A stretch of 25,263 bases of DNA from a virus: IMG/VR virus record IMGVR_UViG_3300020109_000123, positions 1-25,263 of that record; one strand, written 5' to 3'. Shown piece by piece: positions 1-7,043 of the stretch. The notes under the pieces were generated by a model. It did not search any database. It saw nothing but the letters and a program-made list of their open reading frames with translations, and was not told the origin of the DNA. The position numbers and the translations under genes were made by a program. Within the stretch, counting starts at the first letter, position 1. Every line of letters starts with the position of its first letter.

Positions 1-20
1 TAGTAAAATAAAAAAAAATG

Positions 21-61
21 TTGATATGTTGTGAATAATTATTATATTACTTGGTAAGGAG
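21..61 (+). promoter_or_regulatory. Candidate sigma70-like promoter and RBS of the head operon
   Basis: TTGATA at 21-26 and TATATT at 43-48 are separated by 16 bp, and each differs from the sigma70 consensus at one position. TAAGGAG at 55-61 is a strong ribosome binding site 9 nt before the ATG at 71. The stretch 1-70 is AT-rich and shows no gene. Late phage promoters often depend on an activator, so this could be one of several promoters, or a chance match in AT-rich DNA. Confidence 0.45.
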
Positions 62-70
62 TGCTATTTT

Positions 71-1258
71 ATGAGTGAAAAAACATGCTGGAAAGCCCTA
101 ATAAATAAAACAACCGATACACTAGACATACTTTTGCATGATGAGATTGGTTTTTTTGGGGACAATTCCAAGGATTTCACGAATTTACTTAAGGAAAACA
201 AAGACCGCGTTCTGAATATTGAAATAAATTCTCCCGGCGGTTCTGTTTTCGACGGTTTCGCGATTTATGACGCGCTCAAAAATCACCCGGCCCCCGTAAA
301 TATCCGCGTTACCGGTGTCGCAGCTTCGATTGCTTCGGTTATCGCAATGGCCGGGGAAGAGAAGCCGATCATGCCAGAAAATAGTATGATGATGATTCAC
401 CCGCCGTTTTTGTCTGCAGGTGGAAATTCTACTCAGTTACGGGAACGCGCCGAAGTTCTCGACAAAATGCAAGATCAAATAATTACCGCATACCTCCGGC
501 ACTCGACCGCAACCCGCGAAGAACTTGAAGCCATGGTTAATAAAACAACATGGATGACCGCTGAAGAGGCGGCCGGTTTCGGTCTGGCTTCGTTCGTTCC
601 GGAAAAAGTTTCGATTTCGAATATGTACGACTTCACCATGTACAATTATGCTGAAATTCCCGCGCACGTTGCAGAAAAGTACAAGCAGCCGGAAATTGAA
701 CCTGAAAAAACAATTCTCGATAAAGTTGTTGATTTGCTTAAAAACACCACTAAAAAGGAGCCGTCCGGCATGAGCAAAGAATTTGAAAACAAAATTGCAG
801 AGCTCGAAACTGCAAATCAGGCGTCGGAGGCTAAAATTACAGCCCTCGCTTCTGAGAATGACGCTTTGAAGGTTGAGAATTCAACTCTTAAAGCATCAAT
901 CGAGGCGGCCAACGCCGCAAAAGTTACCGGGGAAATCAAGGAGTTTCTTGATGGACTGGTAAAAGAAGGCAAGCTTTTGCCGGTTAATCTTGCAACCCAG
1001 AGCAAGAAACTTGAAGTTCTCGCGAAAGCAGACGCGGAACTTTTCAATGCTGAGAAAGCGATTCTTTCTGCAGGCGCGGTTCTTGTTGATGTAAGCGGGG
1101 AACACTTCGCGGACAACAATAGCGCACCGGCTCCGGTTTCGGCTTCAAAACTTGAATCCGCTGTCGAGGCTAAAATCGCAGCAAATCCCGGTATGACATA
1201 CAGAGCGGCTCTTGAAGCTGTTCTTTTCGAAAATCCTGAACTTTCAGAGGAGGTCTAA
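71..1258 (+). CDS. Head maturation protease (ClpP-like, S14 type) fused to a scaffold domain
   Basis: This 395-aa protein is a prohead protease that would cleave scaffold and capsid proteins during head maturation. Residues about 15-185 are ClpP-like: the substrate-binding loop NSPGGSV (53-59), the nucleophile region TGVAASIAS with Ser86, and the histidine motif MMIHPP with His110. The usual phage third-residue position, just before WMTAEEA, holds Asn157 where many relatives have Asp. Residues about 234-300 form a heptad-like coiled coil (AELETANQAS...ENDALKVENSTLK) typical of capsid scaffolds, followed by an Ala-rich tail. A strong internal RBS and in-frame ATG (770) would also give the scaffold alone. 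The start at 71 is set by TAAGGAG at 55-61. It is followed 1 nt later by the decoration gene. The family call is firm; the scaffold role of the C-terminal part is inferred from position and coiled-coil character. Confidence 0.9.
   Translation: MSEKTCWKALINKTTDTLDILLHDEIGFFGDNSKDFTNLLKENKDRVLNIEINSPGGSVFDGFAIYDALKNHPAPVNIRVTGVAASIASVIAMAGEEKPIMPENSMMMIHPPFLSAGGNSTQLRERAEVLDKMQDQIITAYLRHSTATREELEAMVNKTTWMTAEEAAGFGLASFVPEKVSISNMYDFTMYNYAEIPAHVAEKYKQPEIEPEKTILDKVVDLLKNTTKKEPSGMSKEFENKIAELETANQASEAKITALASENDALKVENSTLKASIEAANAAKVTGEIKEFLDGLVKEGKLLPVNLATQSKKLEVLAKADAELFNAEKAILSAGAVLVDVSGEHFADNNSAPAPVSASKLESAVEAKIAANPGMTYRAALEAVLFENPELSEEV
770..1258 (+). CDS. Nested scaffold protein from an internal in-frame start
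   Basis: The ATG at 770 lies in frame within the protease gene, at codon 234, and is preceded by AAAAAGGAG at 752-760 with 9 nt spacing. This signal is as good as those of the neighbouring genes. Initiation here would give a 162-aa protein with a coiled coil in its first 65 residues. Lambda uses the same layout (protease C with nested scaffold Nu3), where the scaffold is made in excess over the protease. The arrangement is visible in the sequence; actual use of the start is inferred. Confidence 0.65.
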   Translation: MSKEFENKIAELETANQASEAKITALASENDALKVENSTLKASIEAANAAKVTGEIKEFLDGLVKEGKLLPVNLATQSKKLEVLAKADAELFNAEKAILSAGAVLVDVSGEHFADNNSAPAPVSASKLESAVEAKIAANPGMTYRAALEAVLFENPELSEEV

Positions 1259-1259
1259 A

Positions 1260-1637
1260 ATGGCTAGTCATTCAGACAGCGATTATATTTCTAAAATTGC
1301 GGGCGAGGATCTTTCTTCGTCTCAGTATCGTTTTGTTGAACTTGTTTCCAAAACGAATGTTGAACTTGCGGATGCAATTACCGACAAGGTTTACGGCGTT
1401 CTTCAAAATGCACCAACTGCGGGCATGGAGGCCGTTATCAAGGTTCGCGGAGAGACAAAAATTGTCACCGCTGCAGGCCTTGCGGTTAATACCATTGTCG
1501 GTCCTGCTACAAGTGGAAAAGCCCAAACCGCCGTTGCGACCCAGTTTCCTTGCGGCCGTGTTGTTGAACCGACCGGTGCTGATGGCGACGTTGGCGTTAT
1601 CGAACTTTTTTCAAGTGGCATCGCCATTTCAGCATAA
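1260..1637 (+). CDS. Capsid decoration (cement) protein
   Basis: This 125-aa protein lies between the protease/scaffold and the major capsid gene, the usual place for a head decoration protein that binds the outer capsid surface. It is rich in short beta segments (VIKVRGETKIVTAAGLAV, then a Gly/Ala-rich stretch). The open frame extends upstream to 1212, but the ATG at 1260 is the right start: GAGGAGG at 1247-1253 lies 6 nt before it and the longer version would run into the protease gene. The stop codon TAA (1635-1637) forms part of the capsid gene's RBS, coupling the two genes. Its size fits the lambda gpD or DUF2190-type families. The exact family is not certain. Confidence 0.7.
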   Translation: MASHSDSDYISKIAGEDLSSSQYRFVELVSKTNVELADAITDKVYGVLQNAPTAGMEAVIKVRGETKIVTAAGLAVNTIVGPATSGKAQTAVATQFPCGRVVEPTGADGDVGVIELFSSGIAISA

Positions 1638-1650
1638 GGAGTAAAATAAA

Positions 1651-2643
1651 ATGGTTAAAAATTCACAGAAAATCGTCGTTCGTGGCATTCTTCAAAATGT
1701 TTCACAGGCATATCGTAACCCGGAATTCGTCGGCGATCGACTTTTCCCTATTATCAGCGGTCTTTCAAGAAAAACTCAGGTTCCGAAGTATCATAAAGGC
1801 CCTTGGTTCACCGATGAGGCCGAAGTTCGCGCACCAGGCACCGCTGCTCGTATTTCCGAATTCTCTGTTGATCTGCAGAACCTTGACCCGGTAAATTATG
1901 CCACCGCGACAAAGGTAACAGACGAAGAGAGAGAAGATGCAGCGCAGGCCGGAAACCTTCCAGTTTCTCCTGATTCCGACGCTATGGAATTCATGGCGAA
2001 CAAGCTTGATCTGAAAAGAGAAGTTCGAATTGCTGCGCTTTTGCACGCTACTAACTGGAGCGCCGTCGGTGCCGGTGGCGAAGACGCCGAAGGTCACTGG
2101 GGTGACGCAACCGCTGCAAACGATACTTTCCTTGCTGATATCAAGAAAGCCCGCGACACTATCCGTAAAAACACTGGTATGATAGCAAACACACTGTTCA
2201 TGGATTATGTTTGTTATTCCCAGCTTTGTGTTGCACCAGCTTTGATCAGCCTTCTCTATCCGCAGTCGGTAAGCGCAAATGCACCGCTTCTCAATGAGCA
2301 GTCACTTGCGACACTTGCGAAGGTTAAGGAAGTAATCGTTGGAAGCGCTGTAAAAAGCACTGACGAAGAAACCGTTGCTGGTACCGAGTTCACTGCTGTT
2401 GATCTTTGGGACACTACCGGAAAAGGTATCGCTTTCCTTTACTACAAACCTGCGAAACCCGGCCTGAAAGTTCCTTCTCCCGGTTATCAGTATCGCCTTG
2501 CTCGTGATGGTGGTTTCCGTCTCATTACCACATGGTACGAGAACGATATTCACAGCACGATGTACGACGCGGAAGAATCGGTTGACATTTCTGCAGTTGG
2601 TCTCGATCTTGGATATATGTTCAAGGATACCGCGACTACCTAA
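1651..2643 (+). CDS. Major capsid protein
   Basis: This 330-aa protein is the likely HK97-fold shell subunit. It follows protease, scaffold and decoration genes, and its size is typical of lambda gpE-like capsid proteins. The N-terminal part has the pattern common in these proteins (RNPEFVGDRLFPII, then KYHKGPWFTDEA), leading into VTDEEREDA and a long helical segment LDLKREVRIAALLHA around residues 116-130 that could be the spine helix. The C-terminal part is beta-rich and ends in a conserved-looking stretch of aromatic and charged residues (TTWYENDIHSTMYDAEE). AAGGAG at 1636-1641 lies 9 nt before the ATG. An intrinsic terminator follows directly, consistent with a gene expressed far above its downstream neighbours. 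Confidence 0.85.
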   Translation: MVKNSQKIVVRGILQNVSQAYRNPEFVGDRLFPIISGLSRKTQVPKYHKGPWFTDEAEVRAPGTAARISEFSVDLQNLDPVNYATATKVTDEEREDAAQAGNLPVSPDSDAMEFMANKLDLKREVRIAALLHATNWSAVGAGGEDAEGHWGDATAANDTFLADIKKARDTIRKNTGMIANTLFMDYVCYSQLCVAPALISLLYPQSVSANAPLLNEQSLATLAKVKEVIVGSAVKSTDEETVAGTEFTAVDLWDTTGKGIAFLYYKPAKPGLKVPSPGYQYRLARDGGFRLITTWYENDIHSTMYDAEESVDISAVGLDLGYMFKDTATT

Positions 2644-2668
2644 TTTTGACGGTTGTTTGTTTGTTGAC

Positions 2669-2703
2669 ATGGCGCGGACGGTAAAACGCCGCGCCATTTT
2701 TAT
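2669..2703 (+). terminator. Intrinsic terminator behind the capsid gene
   Basis: A perfect 9-bp stem (ATGGCGCGG at 2669-2677 pairs with CCGCGCCAT at 2689-2697) has an 11-nt loop and runs into TTTTTAT. It lies in the 79-nt gap between the capsid gene and the next gene, which have the same direction. It probably reduces, rather than abolishes, transcription into the neck and tail genes, since no convincing promoter is seen between 2703 and 2723. Confidence 0.8.
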
Positions 2704-2722
2704 AAAAGGGGTTGGTGATTAA

Positions 2723-3382
2723 ATGCCATTAGTTACTATTCAAAGCGCAGGAAATTCAACAGTTTCACCGGCCGGAATAATCACCGTCGATGTAGGTGAT
2801 AGTATTTCGATATTAAACATACCAACGCCAGGTTTTAAGCATTCTACATGGTCCGCAACCGGCGGGCTAATAATTGCAGATTCTTCTTTAGCAGCAACTC
2901 GCGTTGTCAGTGTTTCCGGCGATGGAACCATTACGGCTTCGGTCGTTGCTCTTGATTTGTATAGCACTATTTCAGATCTTAAAAAATACATGGAACCTGA
3001 AATAATTCGACAGCTTACCGATGATAATAACACCGGGGAAATCGATACAAAGATCGTTTATGACTGCATTTCACAGGCAGATAATTTGATCGATTCATTT
3101 TTGCGTGGTAGATACCCGGCCGATATGGAAGTTTCCGATGTTCCAGGGCTAATTTCTGATATTTCGACAAAACTCGCTGCTTATAATTTATATCGCCGGA
3201 AAATGCAGCTCACATTGCCGGAAACGATTTCGAAGGATTACAAGTTCTGTGTCGATATGCTGCGTGATATCCAGAGTGGCAAGGTTTCACCGTTCCCGAT
3301 CGAAAGCGAACCAAGTATAATTTTGACCAATAAAACGGCAGAAGATAAACAATATTCGCCGTCGTTATGGAGAACATACTGA
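2723..3382 (+). CDS. Mu gp36-like head-completion/connector protein with extra N-terminal Ig-like domain
   Basis: The C-terminal two thirds of this 219-aa protein match the Phage_Gp36/DUF1320 pattern. From about residue 79 it reads YSTISDLKKYM, then IRQLTDDNNTGEID, then the helix ISQADNLIDSFLRGRYP, and DVPGLISDISTKLAAYNLYRR. These proteins join the head to the tail. Family members are usually near 140 aa. Here about 78 residues precede the domain and form a beta-rich module (VDVGDSISILNIP, SATGGLIIADSS, VVSVSGDGTITASV) resembling a bacterial Ig-like fold. Such Ig modules often decorate phage surfaces and bind carbohydrate weakly. The start has a moderate RBS (AAAAGGGG, 2704-2711). It stops 1 nt before the next gene. 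The gp36 part is confident; the Ig assignment is by pattern only. Confidence 0.75.
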   Translation: MPLVTIQSAGNSTVSPAGIITVDVGDSISILNIPTPGFKHSTWSATGGLIIADSSLAATRVVSVSGDGTITASVVALDLYSTISDLKKYMEPEIIRQLTDDNNTGEIDTKIVYDCISQADNLIDSFLRGRYPADMEVSDVPGLISDISTKLAAYNLYRRKMQLTLPETISKDYKFCVDMLRDIQSGKVSPFPIESEPSIILTNKTAEDKQYSPSLWRTY

Positions 3383-3383
3383 A

Positions 3384-4019
3384 ATGTTAGATAAAATTTC
3401 AGAGAAAATACTTGAACATCTAAATAAAAACGGTTTAGATGTTCAGGATATTGATTTCAATCAATTAGTTGACCGTCAAACTGGTTCTATCATGCGTCCG
3501 AAAGTCAATATTTCTATCGACTCCGGCGTTCATAAAAAAGTTACAATGACAACCTATAAACAAATACCAGTCATTTCGTTGTTTTTGGTTACACAGAATC
3601 TTGGCGGAGAGAAAAAATCACGTTTTGCAGCCTATAAATTACTCGACGCGATTGTTAATAACTTGTTGATAACTGATTTAGGGTTGCCACTTCAGGACAA
3701 ATTAACGCCTTTGAATTTCCAAAATATCACCGACGAAGAGTATGCAAGGGCTGGTTTTTCGTTGTATCAGATCGATTTTACATGCAGTTTCAACTATACC
3801 GCGACTCTGGAAATCGACGCGGATCAAGGCGAACTTTTGAAAATAGTGAATACCTACTATGTTGATAACTCAGAAACAATGGTTTCTGAAGTAAATACTT
3901 CTGACGTAAACGCCGGAGGAGCATTTTCGCAACATATTGAAAATATTTCCGGTGGTTTAGCCGGAACAAAAGATTATATTGAAGGTATAACCGGAGGAAC
4001 CGCAAGAAATGAACCGTAA
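3384..4019 (+). CDS. Mu gp37-like tail completion/neck protein
   Basis: This 211-aa protein directly follows the gp36-like gene, as gp37 follows gp36 in Mu-type phages. It shows the general features of the Mu gp37/DUF1834 family: an N-terminal amphipathic helix (ISEKILEHLNKNGL), a beta region VNISIDSGVHKKVTMTTYKQIPVISLFLV, a helix AYKLLDAIVNNLLITDLG, and a final strand YQIDFTCSFNYTA. These proteins close the end of the tail or neck. The last 40 residues are Gly/Ser/Asn-rich and appear flexible (ENISGGLAGTKDYIEGITGG). Its end overlaps the next gene by 11 nt. The RBS is weak (GGAG in the end of the preceding gene), so translation probably depends on coupling. Confidence 0.65.
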   Translation: MLDKISEKILEHLNKNGLDVQDIDFNQLVDRQTGSIMRPKVNISIDSGVHKKVTMTTYKQIPVISLFLVTQNLGGEKKSRFAAYKLLDAIVNNLLITDLGLPLQDKLTPLNFQNITDEEYARAGFSLYQIDFTCSFNYTATLEIDADQGELLKIVNTYYVDNSETMVSEVNTSDVNAGGAFSQHIENISGGLAGTKDYIEGITGGTARNEP

Positions 4020-4320
4020 AATTATACCACGACGCGACACAATAGCAAACTGGACCACTGCAAACCCTGTTTTAGCTGACGGGGAACTTGCCATTATAAA
4101 AGACACCGGGCGGATGAAATTCGGGGACGGAATAAATCATTTTAACGATTTGGCATATTTTATCCCGGCGGCCCCGTCTTACACCGTTTCAACGGTACCG
4201 ACGGCAACCGGTAAAACCGGTGCTATGATTTTTGTGTCGAATGAGGCCGGCGGTGCGGTAATTGCATTTTCTGACGGTACAAACTGGCGTCGTGTAACCG
4301 ATCGCGCTATTATTTCATAG
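4009..4320 (+). CDS. Small protein with an Mtd_N-like (tail-fibre N-terminal) domain
   Basis: This 103-aa protein opens with a clear pattern found at the start of many phage fibres and of the Bordetella phage major tropism determinant: RRDTIANWTTANPVLADGEL, then DTGRMKFGDGINHFNDLAY (residues about 8-50). The rest is a short beta segment (GAMIFVSNEAGGAVIAFSDGTNWRRVTD). In fibres this domain is an attachment or trimerisation module at the N terminus. Here it stands alone among neck genes, not with the fibres, so it may decorate the neck or serve as a small appendage. GGAGG at 3993-3997 sets the start, 11 nt upstream. No reverse transcriptase or variable repeat was seen, so no diversity-generating system is claimed. 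Confidence 0.65.
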   Translation: MNRKIIPRRDTIANWTTANPVLADGELAIIKDTGRMKFGDGINHFNDLAYFIPAAPSYTVSTVPTATGKTGAMIFVSNEAGGAVIAFSDGTNWRRVTDRAIIS

Positions 4321-4330
4321 GAGGAATATT

Positions 4331-4492
4331 GTGAAAGTAAAGGCTGGAAAAGGTTTAAGTTTCTGGATTCAATCGCAAAAGGTTGACGAAGAAACTGTTA
4401 TTTCTGTGCAACCGAACCATGATATCCGTTGTAAACTTGCAGACGGATCTCTGATAGAAGTCAAGGAAACTAAAAAGGAGTCTGTAAAATGA
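4331..4492 (+). CDS. 53-aa hypothetical neck protein, GTG start (DUF2635-like position)
   Basis: A GTG at 4331 preceded by GGAGG (4320-4324, 6 nt spacing) opens a 53-aa frame that ends in TGA overlapping the sheath ATG (ATGA, 4489-4492). The protein begins MKVKAGKGLSFWI and continues RCKLADGSLIEVKETKKE, a small basic beta-rich protein. Mu-type phages carry a tiny gene (gp38, DUF2635) at exactly this place, between gp37 and the sheath, whose product also starts with a VKPAPGL-like motif. The homology is suggested by position and the short N-terminal resemblance only. The GTG start and short length make it easy to overlook. Confidence 0.6.
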   Translation: MKVKAGKGLSFWIQSQKVDEETVISVQPNHDIRCKLADGSLIEVKETKKESVK

Positions 4493-5922
4493 CAATCGCT
4501 TTTCAAAACATTCCGTCATCGATACGGAAACCGGGGCGCTATAGCGAATATAACGCATCCCTTGCAAGCCGTGGATTACCCGCAAACGCGCAAAAAGTTT
4601 GCATTATCGGACAGAAAACAAGTGCCGGAACTGGCGTTTCAAACGTCCCGGTTCAGGTTTTTTCCTCCGAAGATGCGAAAGTATACGGCGGTGCCGGTTC
4701 AAACGTTTATTTAGCCGCGAAAGCCGCATTGAAGGCAAATCCGAACCTTCAGTTGTGGATTGTCCCGGTTCCTGACGGTGCGGGCGCTGCAGCGGTTGGC
4801 ACTATTACAATTGCCGGTACCGCATCAACAACCGGTTCAATTGAAATCTGGATAGGAAACGTTCGCGCCGAAGCGACAATTTTCACCGGTGATACTCAAG
4901 CAGAAATTGCAACAGCGATTAAACTCGCGATTGAAGCCGTTCACCTTGAAACACCGGTTATTGCAACGGTAAACGCTGCGGTTGTAACCCTTACCGCTCG
5001 GAACCTTGGGACGCTTGGAAACAATATCGCCGTTTCGTACCGTAATAACAATGTCGGTACTTCGACGGTTACCATTGTTCAGCCGACAAGCGGTGCAACC
5101 GACCCAAGTATTGCAACCGCGCTTACCGCGATTTTCCCGGCCGATTACAACAAAATCATGGTTTGTAACAACGACGCGACGAATCTCGCACTTTTGAAAA
5201 CGCATCTTCAGGATGCAAGCGCACCGACCGAAGGCCGGACCGCAGTAGGGTTTTTCGGTTATACCGGTGTTCAGGCAACACTTGAAACACTTGCAGGGAC
5301 AACTTTGAACTATGAACGGTTGACCGTTGCGTATTTAAAGCAGACCAAAACAACCCAGCGCGGGCACTCGCTTGATTATGAAATCGGCGCTGCTTATTGC
5401 GCGGTTTCCGCCGGTGAATCAGACCCGGCAATGCCTTTGAATACTTTGGCGCTTAAAGGTATTGGTCCGGTTGCTCTTGAAGATCAACTTTCCCGTTCAC
5501 AGCAGGAATCTTGCTTGCTTAACGGTGTTACGCCTCTTGAAGTCGGCCCCGGCGATACGGTTCAGATTGTTCGTGCGGTTACTACATACACGACCAACGC
5601 AGCCGGATCAAAATCAGAAGCGTATCTTGATCTGACAACGATACTTTCGATGGATTACGGAAAAATTGCAATCGAAAGCCGTGAAGCGGAACGTTTTGGA
5701 AGAACAAAGAAAACCGAAAGAACAAAACTCGCTCTTGGTGATGAGGTTTTTGATGTTTGTCGCTTGCTGAAAGAGCTTGAAATCTGGAACCCGGTAACCC
5801 GTGAAGAAATCATTGTTGAGGATGATTTGCAAAATGTGGGCCGTGTCAACGTGTCAATCCCGGCGAAAGTTGTCGCAGGAATGCACATAATCGCAAACCG
5901 TCTCGATCTTATTCTGAGTTAA
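4489..5922 (+). CDS. Contractile tail sheath protein (Mu gpL-like)
   Basis: This 477-aa protein is the tail sheath subunit, which wraps the tube and contracts on infection. It starts MTIAFQNIPSSIRKPGRYSE, the usual N-terminal arm of Mu-like sheaths (an F-x-x-IP-x-x-x-R-x-P-G pattern), has the KVCIIGQK segment with a variable Thr/Ala/Val-rich outer domain around residues 100-200, and ends in a conserved-type C-terminal domain (DVCRLLKELEIW ... NVGRVNVSIPAKVVAGMHIIANRLDLIL). It is followed at once by the tube gene, as in all myoviruses. AAAAAGGAG at 4472-4480 lies 8 nt before the ATG, which overlaps the preceding stop. Confidence 0.88.
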   Translation: MTIAFQNIPSSIRKPGRYSEYNASLASRGLPANAQKVCIIGQKTSAGTGVSNVPVQVFSSEDAKVYGGAGSNVYLAAKAALKANPNLQLWIVPVPDGAGAAAVGTITIAGTASTTGSIEIWIGNVRAEATIFTGDTQAEIATAIKLAIEAVHLETPVIATVNAAVVTLTARNLGTLGNNIAVSYRNNNVGTSTVTIVQPTSGATDPSIATALTAIFPADYNKIMVCNNDATNLALLKTHLQDASAPTEGRTAVGFFGYTGVQATLETLAGTTLNYERLTVAYLKQTKTTQRGHSLDYEIGAAYCAVSAGESDPAMPLNTLALKGIGPVALEDQLSRSQQESCLLNGVTPLEVGPGDTVQIVRAVTTYTTNAAGSKSEAYLDLTTILSMDYGKIAIESREAERFGRTKKTERTKLALGDEVFDVCRLLKELEIWNPVTREEIIVEDDLQNVGRVNVSIPAKVVAGMHIIANRLDLILS

Positions 5923-5935
5923 GGAGGAATAAAAA

Positions 5936-6307
5936 ATGGCTGAATATGTAACAAGATGTTCGATCGAATATAACGGTCAAAACTTCGAAGATTTTTCCGG
6001 GTACAAAGAAAACTCTGTTGCCCTTTCAAAACCGGTTGCTCTGATGAACAAATCTGGTACCGCGAAACTGCAGCCCCGTTACGGGTTCACTGTTGACGCG
6101 AAAATTCCGAAATCTGTTGCCGGGGTGGATCCACGCCGGATTTTTGGAGGTACTTTCACCGTTCAGTATGACAACGGCGACCGCGTAAAATTCGGAGGCG
6201 TTGCAATTACCGAGGTTGGTGATTCACCGATTGACGGCGAGAACGAGGCAACCTACACGCTGTCTTATTCCGCCGAGACACGTTCACCGGATCTGGAGTT
6301 GATCTAA
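5936..6307 (+). CDS. Tail tube protein (Mu gpM-like)
   Basis: This 123-aa protein follows the sheath and has the size and pattern of Mu gpM-type tail tube subunits: an N-terminal strand with YNGQNFEDFSGYKENS, a central SGTAKLQPRYGFTVDAKIP, and a C-terminal FTVQYDNGDRVKFGGVAITEVGDSPIDGENEATYTLSYSAE-like beta sheet that forms the tube wall. AAGGAGG at 5921-5927 gives an excellent RBS 8 nt before the ATG. The stop TAA shares its last base with the next ATG (TAATG). A strong hairpin lies 14 nt past the stop. Confidence 0.85.
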   Translation: MAEYVTRCSIEYNGQNFEDFSGYKENSVALSKPVALMNKSGTAKLQPRYGFTVDAKIPKSVAGVDPRRIFGGTFTVQYDNGDRVKFGGVAITEVGDSPIDGENEATYTLSYSAETRSPDLELI

Positions 6308-6558
6308 TGAACAAAAAGATCGGTGGCACCGTAAAAAGTGCCACCGTTTCCGATTTACAAAAGGAAAACACCGAGCTGCTCGAAGTTCACGCCATGATAA
6401 AAGATGATTTGAACGAACGAGCAAAAGGTTTTCCGGTTCCGTGCATGGCTAATAAAGCGCGTGTCATTGAGGCGCTTAACGGTGCAAAACTGAAATATCC
6501 AGAACTGACGGCATTCTTGACCGAAGTTCAGAATTTTATCGATAGCAGGGTAGCATGA
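6307..6558 (+). CDS. Small helical protein between tail tube and tail chaperone
   Basis: This 83-aa protein starts at the ATG overlapping the tube stop. It is mostly helical and charged (LQKENTELLEVHAMIKDDLNERAK, then MANKARVIEALNGAKLKYPELTAFLTEVQNFIDSRVA). I do not recognise its family. Its place, between the tube and the chaperone genes, suggests a tail assembly role. A 9-bp hairpin (6321-6346) occupies its codons 5-14. Its end overlaps the next gene by 4 nt (ATGA). Confidence 0.6.
   Translation: MNKKIGGTVKSATVSDLQKENTELLEVHAMIKDDLNERAKGFPVPCMANKARVIEALNGAKLKYPELTAFLTEVQNFIDSRVA
6321..6346 (+). other. Stable hairpin just after the tail tube gene
   Basis: CGGTGGCAC (6321-6329) pairs perfectly with GTGCCACCG (6338-6346) around an 8-nt loop (CGTAAAAA). 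Only three T follow on the + strand, so it is at best a weak terminator, but it could attenuate transcription or mark an RNA processing point behind the highly expressed tube gene. On the - strand a run TTTTT follows three bases after the stem. Confidence 0.6.
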
Positions 6559-7043
6559 ATTTACTCGAAAAGCTTCGACAAGGTACTGCGGTATACAAGG
6601 ACGTTGAAATTCCCGGTTCTCCGGGTGATTTCATTCGTGTAAAACTGTTGTCCGAAGATGACGAACTACAGGCGACACTTGCAGCCGATAAAATTTTTGA
6701 TGGTCATAAAGTAGGTTTTGAAAATGTCCGCATGTACGATGCTGAAATCGAAACGCAAATGCTTTATAGATCGCTGAAAGATCCATCAACCGGAAACGGT
6801 ATTTCGAAGAATATTACTGATTTCAGATCGGCATTTACGCCGGAAATGAAAGAGTATTTTATTACTGAGCTTGACAATCTGCGAAAAGAGTTTTCGCCGT
6901 CTCTTGACAAAATGAGTCCTGAAGACTACGATAAACTCATGGAAGATTTAAAAAAAAAGCCAGAGGAGATTGTTGGGAGCGTTTCAAATATCGATTTAGC
7001 GAAAAGGCTAATTCTATCTTTGGTAAAGCTTCTACAGAACTAA
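6555..7043 (+). CDS. Tail assembly chaperone, short (frame 0) form
   Basis: This 162-aa acidic helical protein sits directly before the tape measure gene, where tail assembly chaperones (lambda gpG, Mu gp41) lie. Chaperones of this class bind the tape measure during tail assembly. The core has LLSEDDELQATLAADKIFDG, a helix MYDAEIETQMLYRSLKD, and ITDFRSAFTPEMKEYFITELDNL, a pattern seen in many such proteins. A slippery run at 6947-6959 and an open -1 frame indicate a longer second product. The RBS is weak (CAGGG) and the ATG overlaps the preceding stop (ATGA), so translation is probably coupled. Confidence 0.7.
   Translation: MNLLEKLRQGTAVYKDVEIPGSPGDFIRVKLLSEDDELQATLAADKIFDGHKVGFENVRMYDAEIETQMLYRSLKDPSTGNGISKNITDFRSAFTPEMKEYFITELDNLRKEFSPSLDKMSPEDYDKLMEDLKKKPEEIVGSVSNIDLAKRLILSLVKLLQN

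Noticed and set aside
1297-1644. 115-codon frame overlapping the decoration gene on the + strand.
   Set aside because: It is a shifted frame of the decoration gene with no RBS and no protein-like pattern.
4009-4320. A diversity-generating retroelement suggested by the Mtd_N-like domain.
   Set aside because: No reverse transcriptase, template repeat or variable repeat was found in the window; the domain is common in ordinary fibres.
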